From an uncultured Halomonas sp. (GTDB taxonomy: Bacteria > Pseudomonadota > Gammaproteobacteria > Pseudomonadales > Halomonadaceae), in the NCBI RefSeq assembly GCF_946887195.1, contig NZ_CAMPKE010000001.1, positions 1 to 64,000 on the forward strand: a DNA stretch of 64,000 nucleotides, in the 5' to 3' direction. The notes beneath the pieces were generated by a model. That model searched no databases. It was given only the letters and a program-made list of their open reading frames with translations, and was not told the DNA's origin. The stretch's first letter is position 1; the number at the start of each line of letters is the position of its first letter. Made by a program: the position numbers and the translations under genes. This document shows, piece after piece, positions 7,601-19,600 of this stretch.

Positions 7601-10600
7601 TGGCGCTCGCCTATGGCGAATACCATCACTCCAGCCACGCGGTGATTGGCGATGGCGCCATCGTCGAGGCCGAGCATATCGGCGTCGGCGCACGCAGCGA
7701 GCTACCGATCGATAACGATTACGAGGAGATCGTCGCCGACTTCGACGTAACGGAGTGGAGCGGCCCGGGAGATTTCTTCACGGCGCTCAATGGCATCGTC
7801 AACGCGGTGCTGCAGCCTGACGTGCCAGCGCTCGAGTCCTTCGGCCTGGCGGATTACCTGCTCACGGGTTACTCCAACGCCTATGGCGATGCGACCCAGG
7901 ACGGCACCGCGATCTTCGGCTCGGCCAATGCGCTGCTCGCGACACAGGACACCCGCGCCTGGGTGGGCGAGGGCGCGCAGCTAACCGCCACTGGCGCCGA
8001 TGGCGAGTGGACCTCCGAGTTCTCCATCGACGTTGAGAAAGCCGATGAGTTGGATATCAGTGCCCCCACCGAATGGACCTGGTCCGCGCCCGTGGATGTG
8101 GATGCGCGCACGCTGACCGAATCCATCGGCGTGACCGGCAATCTCTCGCTGCTGACCATCCTCACCAACCGCAACGCCCCGGCGGGCAAGTCGGTCGGCG
8201 GCAGCATCGGCTGGAACCAGTTCGACAGCACCACCATCGCCGGCATCGGCGATGGTGCCGTGGTGCGCGCGGATGCGCTGGACGTGGAGGCGACCTCGAC
8301 CGATCACATGATCGTCATCGCCCCCAGCGCCGGCCAGGGCGACAGCATGGCCGGCAACGGCATCTTCAGCTACGCGCAAATCGACAGCGCCACCCACGCC
8401 AGCATTCACAACGGCGCCCACATCGATGCCGGCAGCGTGAATGTCCTGGCCGACCACAACGTCAATATCTGGGCGATCGGCGGCGCCGTCGCGGTCTCCA
8501 GCGGCAGCAGCATCGGTGCCGCCGTCGCCGTCAATAACATCGCGAGCGATACGCGCGCCTACTTCGGCGACAACAGTGACGACCGCGTGCTCGAGGATGA
8601 CGAAGACGCGAATGCACCGGTCGCCGATGTGGTCGTGGCCGATGGCTCGAATGCCGGTGTGCGCACGGCCTCGCTCAATGTTGAGGCCCGCAGCGAGGGG
8701 CGAATCGGCGCCATCGGCGTTGCCGGCGCCGTTGCCCGCAGCAATCCAACAGCGGCCCCGCCGCCGGCGCCGCCAGCTCCACCCACCCCGGCCACGCCGA
8801 CCAACAATAGCTTTCTCGCTGCACTCAAATCAGCCGGCGGTGCGCTCAACGCCGGTGGCAGCGCTCCCGGCGGGCAGAGCGCGACGCTCACCGGGTCGGG
8901 CTCCGGCACGCTCAACTTCAGCCGTCTTACTACCGTCGCCGAGATCGATGGAACCACGCTGCTGAACGCTGCCGGCGATGCGGCTCCGGATATCGACGTC
9001 CACGCGCTCACCAATGTCGATCAGGTCAGTGCCAGCGGCTCGGCCGCCGTCTCCATCGCCGGCGGCGGAGGCGGGCGTTCATCGGCGTTTGCCGGTGCCG
9101 TGGCGTTCAACGATATCGACAATACCACCCGCGCCGGGATCTACGGTTTCAAAGCGTTCAATGGCGGTTCCGTAGGCAGCGTGGGGTCCGTGGGTAACGT
9201 GGACGTGCTCGCCGCCAGTTCCGGCGATGCGCTTTCCATTGCTATCGCGCTGGCCGCCGCCAGCGGGAAGAGCACCGTCGGTGCCTCCGGCTCGGTCTCG
9301 ATTGCCGACATCAGCGCCGACACCACCGCCGAGATCGAAAATAGTGAATTTACCGCCGACGCCGCGGACGACACCGTCTCGGTCACCGGCTACGACCGCT
9401 CCCGGGTGCTCGCCGGCGGCGGCGCGCTCTATCTCGGTCTCGGCGGTGGCAGCGGCGCGGGCGTGGGTCTGGCCGCCACCTACGGTCGCGTGGACAACGA
9501 CGTCTCCGCCTACGTTCGTGGCAGTAAGCTCAGCGATTTCGGCAGCGTCAACGTCAATGCCCTCGGTGCCTCGCGCATCCTGGCGGGAGCCTTCGGCGGC
9601 AGCGTAGCCACCGGCAACTCGGCCTCCGGCGCGGGTTCGCTCTACATCATGACCCTCGACGGTGACCTCGCTGCGGGCATTACCGGCTCCTACGGCACCA
9701 CCACCGATGCCGACGGCAACGAGGTCACCGACTACGACGATATCGAGCGCCGTTCCGATGTCGACACCAGCGGCGACGTCACCGTCACCGCGGCCAGCAG
9801 CGCGGGGGTGGCCGAGTTGGAGTCGCTGTTCAGCACCAAAGGTGGCTTTGACGAGCAAGCGGATTTCAATGGCAATGCGCTGGCCGGTATCGACTCGGAC
9901 CAGACCGGCATCGACCCGGACGCCAGCATCCCGGGCGAGGCGGTGATCGGCTTCGCCGGCTCGCTCGCCGTGAGTGGCGGTAACGCCGCTGCCGGCATGG
10001 CCATCGGCTTCACCGACCTGCAGGGCAGCTACACTGCCGAAATTCGCGATGCCGACGTCACCGCGACGGCGGGCGATGTGGATGTCAGCGCGATCAATTC
10101 ACGCCAGGCCATCGGCGTCGCGGCCGGCGCCAGCGTTTCCGGCAGTGGCGGCCCGTTCACACTGCTCGGCTCCGGCGCGATCACCCTGAGCGACACCGAC
10201 GTCAGTGCGCTGGTCCACGGCGCCAGCTCGATCACGGCGGATCATGTCTCGGTCAATGCCGCGGCCGAGGGGACGATCTACTCCCTCGCCGGCAGTTTGA
10301 GCGCAAGCGCCTCGGGCTCGGCGGCCATCGGCGCGGCGGCTACCTACAACGAAATCGGCGGTACGGTCAGCGCACGTCTCGGCGGTAATAGCGTGATTAC
10401 CGATGGCGGCGATCCGGCGGGCGACGCGCGCAGCGTGGATGTTACCGCCGATCAGGACGCGGATATCCGCTCCGCCGCGATTGCCGGAGCCGCAACCGGC
10501 GGCTCGGTGGCCATCGGCGGTTCGGCGACGATCAACACCATCACCACCGATACCTCCGCAACCCTCGATGCAAACGCCGTCACGGCGGATACCGTGCGCG

Positions 10601-13600
10601 TCGCCGTGCGCAACGGCACGCTGAACGATCGGGTCGGCGTCTGGTCGCTGGCCGGCAGCATCACGGCGAGCAATACCGCCGGTTTCGGCGCCGCCATTGC
10701 CGTCAACGACCTGGGCGGTTCCTACGATGCCCTGGTCAGCGGCACGACATTCACCGGTACCGATGAACTCACGGTTCATAGTTCTAGCGCTTCCGAAAAC
10801 AAGACGCTCGCGGTTTCAGGCGGGGCTAGCGGGCAAGTGTCCGCTGGCGTTTCCAGCGCCACCAGCGTCGGCGACTATACGATCAGCGCCGGCCTCGAGG
10901 ATGTCGATCTGCGCTCCGCCGATGCACGGGTCGACGTTTACGCCAGCGACGATTCGACCATCGACAGCCTGGCCGGCGCGGTGCAGATCGGCGGCAGCGC
11001 CGCCGTGGGCGCCGCTATCGCGGTCAACGATCTTGGCGCCAGCGTCGATGCCGGTATCTCGGGCGGCACGCTGGATGTGGAAAACGTGTTGTTGCAAGCG
11101 CGCTCACGCACCGATATCGATACCATCGCCGTAGGTATCGCCGGCAGCGGTACCGCGAGCGTATCGGGCTCGGTGGCGGTCAATCATGTAAGTAGTGCCA
11201 CCAAAGCCGTTATCGATGGCGGTGCCGTAATCGAGGCAGCGAACAACGTCGGCGTGCTCGCCGGTAGCGACGACAGCGTCAGTATCGGTGCCGGCTCGGT
11301 GGCCATTTCGGGCTCGGTGTTCGGTGGCGCCGGTTCGGTGACAGTGAACGTACTGGAAGGCGAAACCGAAGCCGCCATTCGCGGCGCGACTACCCGTGTC
11401 GAGGCGCGTGGCGAAGACGACAGCGATACCGTTGCCGCTAGCGGCGGTGAACTCGCCAGCACGCCAAGCGGCAACCCGTTCGCCGAACTGTTCGGCGATG
11501 GCACCGGCGAAATCGCCGCGCCGGAAACCGAGGACTTCGAGGGTTACAGCGCGCCGGAACTGGCTGGCGCCAACCATGCGGCCACGGGCGTCGTAGTGGA
11601 TGCGATCGCCCTTCAGCAGGCGGACACCATCGTGGCCACCGCTGGCGTGAGTGCCGATTTCGTCTCCGGAGGCACCGGTGTCGCCGCCGCGGTCAATACT
11701 ACCGTGCTCGGTGGAAGCGCTCGGGCGCTGATCGAAGACGCCACCATTGGCGATGCAGCCTCGCCCGATGCCAATGGCGATGTCTCGGTCGCGGCCGGTC
11801 ATCATGCCTATGGCACCAACGTGATGCTCGGTCTTGCCGCTGGTAGCGCCGGTGGTGTGGGCACGATCAGTGTCGATACCTACGACGGCGAAGCCACCGC
11901 CGCCATTCGCGACGCCGACGTGCATAGCGGCGGCGCGGTGGATCTCGAGGCGGTCTCCAGGCGCGACATGCTCACGGTCATCGCGGGCTTGTCCGTGGGC
12001 ACATACGGTGGCGTTACCGGGAGCGGCGCGGTATCGGTGTTCAGTGGTGATACCACCGCCGAGATCACCGGCGATGCCTATGTCGACGCCGATAGCGTCA
12101 GTCTCGGCGCGGATAGCGAAACGCAGCAGGATCTGTTCATCGCCGGTCTTGCCGGTTCCGGCGGGTTCGGTGGCTCCGGCGCGCTCGCCGTGGCCATCAG
12201 CGAGTCCGATACCGTTGCCCGCATCGGCGATGGTGGCGAGCGTAGCGAAGTTCATAGCGATGGCGCCGTCACGCTCGACGCCGACAATGGCACGCAAATG
12301 ACCACGCTGGCCGCGTCGGCGGCCATCGGCGGTGGCGCGCTCTCCGGCGCGGTGGGCGTGCAGTACATCGGTAATCGAACCGAGGCCAGTATCGATGATG
12401 CCGAGCTTCATGCCGGTGGTGCCCTCGATGTGAAGGCAACCGATGACATCACGCTCGATGCCATTGCCGGCAGCGCCGCAATCGGTGGCGTAGCCGGTGG
12501 CGTCGGCGTCAATGTCGGCGTCGTCAAGAGCGCCACCGTAGCGGAAATCGTCGACAGCGATGTCACCACCGGCGGCGCGGTGACGGTGGATGCCGTGCGT
12601 CATGCCAACCTGGAAGTGGATACCGTGGTTGCCAGTGCCAGCTTCGGCGGCGCCGCGTCGGTGAGCGGCGGCGTCGGCGTGCTGCTGTTCGGCGGCAGTC
12701 TGGACAACCAGGTCAGTGAGGATGCCGACGGCGATCTCGGCGACGAGCTCGGTAGCGGTGGCGGCAACTGGATCGGCAAGGCCGATGATTTCCGCAGCGA
12801 GGATCATCTCGCCACGACCGATGACGACGGCAACCGTGTCGATCGCACCGGGGGCGCGGCCGATCGTATCGACATGGGCGATTCGGATGAAACCGCACGC
12901 TTCGCCAGTGTGCAGAGTGCCGTGTACGGCGTCGGCGACGATGGCGTTGCCGCCACGATCAGTGGCGGCACGCTGAACGCCGGTACGTATCAGCGCAGCG
13001 TCGATGGTCAGACTCTGGTGGCGGGCGACCAGTCGGTTACTGTCCAGGCCACCGACAATATCCGCACACGTAACCAGGCCATTGCGGTTTCCGTGGGCGG
13101 CGCGGTCAGCGCCGGTGGCGGCGTGGCGGTCACTCAGGTCAACAGCGATGTATCCGCTGCGGCCGACGCCGAGCAGCTTCGTGCGTCGACACTGAGCGTT
13201 AAGGCGGCGAGTCGTAATGGGCTGGATGACGATGGCAACGTCGGCGATGCCGTGCGCGTCGCCGGTTACAGCGGAGCCGCTGGCTTGGTCGGGATTGGCG
13301 CGGCGGTGGGTGTCGGCATGCTGAACGGCTCGGTGGACGCGACCATCGGTGGCGATATCGATCTGCGCGATGGCGCCGAGGTAGAGGCGAAAGATGAAAC
13401 CACCGCTAACGTTCGCGCCCTGGGGGCGAGCTTCGGCCTGGCCGGTGCGGTGGGCGTAGCGGTGGCCGTGGCCGATCGCGATGCCGAGGTGAGCGCGACG
13501 GCAAACGCCGGCACTGAGCTCGACGTGGTTGGCAATAACGCCGCCACGCTGACCGGTGTCGATATCCGTGCCGAGGCACTCGGTGGCGCCGATGCGCTGG

Positions 13601-16600
13601 CAGAGGCCGCCGCTGGTGGGCTCTTCTTCGCCGGCAGTGCTTCGGTCGCGGTCAGTAGCGACGATCGAACCGTGGATGCGAGCATCGGCGCAAACAGCGC
13701 CATCCGCTCGGGTGGCGATCTCTCGGTTACCGCGCGCGCGCTGCCCAATGTATCGGCGATCGCTCGCGGCGGAGCGATCTCCTATACCGCCTCGGTCGGG
13801 GCCTCGGTTGCCAGCGCCAGCAGCAATACCACGCTCAGCGCCGGCATCGGCGATGGCTCGATCCTCATGCTGGGCCGTAATGACACGGGCGGCACGCTGA
13901 CCGTCAGCGCCGAGCAGCATGCCCCCAATAGCGCCGGTGCCTGGGCCGAAGGCTACGATGGCGCCGGGATTCGCGCCGAATCGGTGGCCGTCAATGGCGC
14001 GGTGTTTCTCTCGGCCAATGCCGCCGTCGCCACGGCCACCGACCGGGGCAGCGTTTCCAGCCGTGTCGGCGATGGCGTGATCGTTCTCCACGAAGCCAAT
14101 GCCGATGGCGATTTGCCTACCGGCAGCAATGTCATTGTCGAGGCCCGGCGCGAGGCGGCCTTGTTGGCCACGACGACGGGTGTCGTTGCGGGTGCGTTGG
14201 CGGCTGGCGCCAGCATTGCCAATGCCGACAGCGACGGCAGTACCGATGCCTACTTCGGCGGTGGCATGGGCTTTCAGGCCAGCGGCTTTAGCCTGGACGC
14301 CTCCAGCGTGACCGACGTGGTGTCCGATGCGACCTCGGGCAGCGGCGGCCTCGTCGCTGGCGCGGCAGCGGAGGCCAACGTGCGCGACGATGCCGACAGT
14401 ACCGCCGAGCTCGGCGGTACCAGCCTGGTGCGCGCCGATGAGGTCGATGTGCTCGCTCATCATCAGAGCCATTTCCGCCCTGCGGCCAATTCCGTGCAGG
14501 CGGCGGCGGTCGGCTTCAGCGGTTCATTGGCCAATGCCGATATCGACAGCACCGTAATCACTCGCGTGGCGGACGCCATCGATGTCGCCAATAACGGCTA
14601 CGCTCGGGTGTTGGGCTATGACGTGGCGCTGGTGTCGGACAGCGACGTCAGCCGGGGCACGAACATCGCCGCCGCTCCCGATCGCGAGTACAGCGTCGAG
14701 GGCGGCGCGGGCGGTGTCTTGAATGGCGCGGCGGCGGATAGCGATATCGTCATCGATAAATCCAGCGCGGTCGATATCGGCGACGGCGCTTACCTGCGGG
14801 CGTTCAACAGGCCCGATGCTACCGCCAACTCCGGGTTGGCCAGCCTGACGCTGCTCGCCAACGGTAGTGTCAACGTCAACGATCGCGCCTACCTTGGCGC
14901 CGGCGGCGCCATCCAGGCGCCGTATTCCTCTTCCGAAATCGACCTGACCGGTTACACACAGGTGAACGTGGGCGATTCGGTGCGGCTGATGAGTGAAGAC
15001 CTGCTCGGCATCAGCGCCTTCGAGACCCAGGTCAATGCCAGTGCCAAAGCCGTGACCAAGACCTGGGGCGGCGTCGGTTTCGCTGGCGCCACGACGGATA
15101 CCGACGTGGCCTACACGCAGACGGTGAACGTCGGCGATGACACTCTGCTGGAGGGGCTGGGCTATACCTTCCTCACCGCCGGGCAGCGCGCCGATACGGT
15201 CAGCACTCAGGCCGTGTCGCTGTTCGATATCTCGGCGATCAGCGATACCTACAACTACACTGCGCTGCCCCTGGATACCCAGATCGATGCCCGCGCCAGC
15301 CTGGATACCGACGCCAGTGTCAGCCTCGGCACCGGCTCGCAGGTCATCGCCGGGTGGGACGTTACGATTGGCGGCCTGAAAGGCGAGCGTAACGTCATCG
15401 GCAAGGGCACCGGTCACAATCCCTACCTCGAGTTGTTCAGCGCCGAGACCACCGAGCGCAACGAAACCACCACCGGCAGCACGTCGCTCACACTCGATGG
15501 CGACGTCATCGCCGGTTTCTTCAACCAGTGGAGCTTCGATGTCGCCGACGATGGCGACAGCGTGGCTGTCACGCTCAATGGCAAGGCGCTGGATTCGGAT
15601 CGCGCCGCTCAGGATGTCGCCGCCTACGTGGACGTGATCGGCGGCTTCGATGCTCAAGGCTACGTGGAGGATTTGAACGACCAGGTGGCCGAACTCGGCG
15701 AGACCTACCAATCGTTTGCGGAGCAGGTCGAAACCGCTGGGCTGCCGTCGTCCATCGGTGTGGTGCGTATTCATGATGTGACCGCCACCCAGGGCAATGT
15801 ATTCGTGCTGGGCGACAGCCTTGCCGGCACCGGTAGCCTGGAGGCCAGGGGGGGCGCCAGCATCTCCGTGACCAACGCCTCCGATGCCTGGCTCGATGTC
15901 GCCAATCTCAACGTGATCGACAATATCGGCGGCCGCGTGCTGTTCACTGGCGCCATCGATGGCGCGAATACCGGCGGCGTGACGGTCAATCAGGTCAACG
16001 AGGGCGTGTCGCCGGCCATTGCCGTTGTCGCCAGCGGCAATACCGGCGCCTCCAGCGCCGATGGCCAACCGGGCCTGATGATCAGCGGGCCGCTCTACAA
16101 CCAGCGCGGCCTGGTGCGGCTTTATAACCGCACCGGCAATATCTACCAGGGCAGCGTGGTGCAGGCCAACCAGGTGCAGGTGGTCGCGCCCAACGGCACC
16201 TACGTGATCATCGCGCCGGACGACACCATCCACGCTGGCGGCACGCCCTGGAGCGCTTGGGCGGGCGCGGAGTTCGACATCGGCGCGAGCGATGTCATCG
16301 CTTATGCGTTGCGCGATTACGTCGAGAACGTGCGGGGAGTGGATCTTAACACCAGCACCGATCTGGAGAACTATCTCTACAGGGACTGGTATAGCGGTAC
16401 GTACACCTATGATCCGGGCGGCGATGCCGAGCCGTACACGGAGAGCTACTACACGAGTCTCATCCCTTATAACGCATACAGTATTTACGGCAACCATGGG
16501 GATGCGCCCTACGTTATCTTCGATAACGAGTATCGTCAGGCCCGCTTCGATTCGGTGCCGCTCAAGGCGATGTCGCAGACGGCTGGCTATGGTGCTATCG

Positions 16601-19600
16601 ACGGATCCGGCCCTGCCGGTGGCGGTGTCCGCGCCAACAAGGTATTGATCCTTGCCGATGTGCTGGATATCAACGCGCCGATCATCGCCGGTCAGGAATC
16701 CGATATCACCATCGATTTGGACAGCGCGATTCGCACTCGTATCGATGACTGGCGCGAAACCGGCAGCGGCGACCAGCTCGACCTGACCTGGTATCACGAG
16801 AGCGGTCTCTACCAAAACTTGCCGCAATTCTTCCGCGATTTGCTCGGCCTGCCCAATGTTGGCGAGGCAAGTGGCGAAGGCTGGTATGCGCTGGCGCCCG
16901 GCGAGGCGATTCCGTTTACCGCCGATCGCACGGTATCGGGTTATTACGATCGCGACGCCAACCGCATCGTGATGAATGGCGTGCAGGGCGCGACCACCGG
17001 CTATATCTCGATCGATGCGAAGATCGTCTCCACCACGCAACTCGGCCGCCTCGAGGTCGTCAACGGTTACAGCGATATCACGCTGAACAACGCAACCGAC
17101 CTGGAGCTGGTACTCAATGACGTTTCCACCGGCACGGCGGAGACTGGCGTCATCGAGATCACCGATCGCCTGCGTGACCGGCGCACCTGGTACGTCAACC
17201 GCATCGGCGGCGGCACCCAGAAGTACGTGACGACCGATCTGGGTACGGCAAGCTGGCTGGACGACGGCGTGGATCGGATCAGCACCGACGTCGATGTTTA
17301 CCGACCCGAGGCGGGTACCCGTTTCGAGTGGAATCGTCGCTATCGGGCCGAGCGATCCATCGTCGGCGACAACTTTACCTATGTGGATTACCGCGCCCGG
17401 GCCACGCCCTGGGAGTTCGTCGATGGTGATTGGAATGCTGGCACTACGGGGGCCTACAACGGTGATATTACGGATTCGGGGATTTGCAGTGCGACGACCT
17501 GCGATTACACCGGAGGAGCAGCATTTAATCAGCAGGTAATAGATACCTATTTTGGTTCGACCCAAGGCGCGAATGTAGGTTTCTCCTACGAGTATTCCGT
17601 GGATGGCTGGGGCAGCCACCGTCATGATTTTCGCTGGCCGTTACGCGCCGAGATGACAACCCGCACCAGCGTGCGCGCCGATTATCCTATCGAGATCCGC
17701 TTCAGCGGCGATAGTCGCGGTTCCATCGATGTGACCTCCAACGCCGGCGTCACGGTAGCGGGACGCCTGGAAAGCCGTGGCGGCAACGTCACCATGAACG
17801 TGAACGACGCCGATGGCATAACGGGCCGAGACAGCGCGTTGATCAGCGCGGTCAGCGCCGACTTGCAAGCGGTGGGCGATATCGGTGGCGCCAGTTCGCC
17901 GTTGCGGGTGAGTCTGGATGGCGGCACGCTGAACGCCGAAAGCACGGCGGGCGCGGTGAATATCGTCTCGCCCGCCGGCGAGTTGCGCATCGGCACCGTC
18001 AGCGCGGCCGACGCGGTGCGCCTGGGTACCGACCAGTCGCTGTTGGGCACCGGAAGTGGCGTGAATGTCAGTGGGTCGCTGGTCGAATTGACCGCCCAAG
18101 GCGGACGTATCGGCCACGAGAACGGCGGTGCCATGAAGGTGTATGCGAGCCAGCGACTCGATGCCAGCGCATTGGACGATATTCTGCTGACTCAAGCCGA
18201 TGACGATCTCTACCTTGGCAAGCTGGTCTCCCTCGATGGCGACATCAGTGTCACGGCCGAGGACGGCAATATCGTCAGTGCCACCAACCTCGATGTCTCC
18301 GATCTGGTCTCCCTGGAGGAACTGCGCCAGCGCTGGGCGGCGTTGGGCATCACCGGCGATGCGGCGGCGGATGATGGCGATGCGGCCATCGAAGCGTTCG
18401 AATCGATGGTCGAGCGTGAATACCGCCGTTACTGGCAGTTCGCCCAGGCATTGGAGAGCGCCGATGACGGCAACCTCCAGGTCAGCGACGCGGGCACTCG
18501 CTTGTATAGCGGGCTTGCGGCGGCCAATGGCCAGAGCGTTTCCGAGTACGTGATTGGCGAGTACCAGCGCCTCGATGGCTTTTTTGCAGATCTGTTGGGC
18601 ACGACCGATCTTTCCGGCGCGGAAGGTTTCAGCGACTTCGATGCCGGCTGGCAATACACCGCTTCCGCGGCGCGCCAGGCGGAGTTCCGTAACGGCGCCA
18701 TCTGGAGCGAAAAGCGCCTGGAGAATGCCATCAACGCGGCGGCGGTCAGCAGCGGCGCGGGTGTCAGTTGGCTGGACGATAGCCTCAATATCAGTGCGCG
18801 CGACGTGACTCTGCGAGCCAGTGGCGATATCGGCAGCTTCGGTACCCATGCATTCCGGCTCGGCCCCGACACCACCATCACCGATCAACAACGCCGATGG
18901 TTGCTGGCGGCGGCTCCGGGCGGGTTGCTGGTCGAGCAGGCCGCCGATGACGAGAGTGCCGTGGATATCGATGTGCGCACGTTGTCGCGCCTGCGGGTAT
19001 CCGCGCGTGGCGAGCTCGACGTACAGGCCGGTACCGGCGGTGCGACGCGGGATATCTTCATCGGCGCCGATGGCGATGCCCGTATCGAGCGTCTCGATGC
19101 CGACGGTGAGATATATCTGGGTGCCCAGAATGGCATCAGTTATACCGAAACCGGCCAGACCGTCGCGGGCGCATCCAGAGGTTTGACCCTGCGCGCGGTG
19201 GGCGGCGACATACTCGGCTTCGGCGGTGAAGACTTCAAGCTCGCCATCGATGGCACCCTGACCGCCGCCATCGGTAGTGGTTCGGTGCATCTGCGCGATG
19301 TCGGTGGCGCGGCCGGCCTGGATGTGGGGATTCTCTACGCTCAGGACGATCTTGCCGTGCATGTGCCCGGCGATTTGCGCCAGGTGCAGGGCCGGGGCTT
19401 CACCATCGGCGCGCGCAGCCTGTGGCTCGACATCGGCGGTGATGCCGGTGCCATAGGCGATGCCACCACCGGCTTCGCCGGACCGCTGAATATCGCCATG
19501 CGTGGCGTGGAAGACGATGCCGAACTTGGTCTGGACGGTAGCTTGTACGGCAGTATCGGCGGCGATCTTCGCCTCAATGCCGATGTCCAGGGCGTGCGGC

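Noticed and set aside
11104..14472. A 1122-codon open frame on the minus strand opposite the exoprotein gene
   Set aside because: It is one of several long antisense frames (also 14524-17625, 17641-19362, 20503-22080) produced by GC-rich, stop-poor codons of the repetitive gene; the residues show no fold-like pattern and mirror the sense codons.
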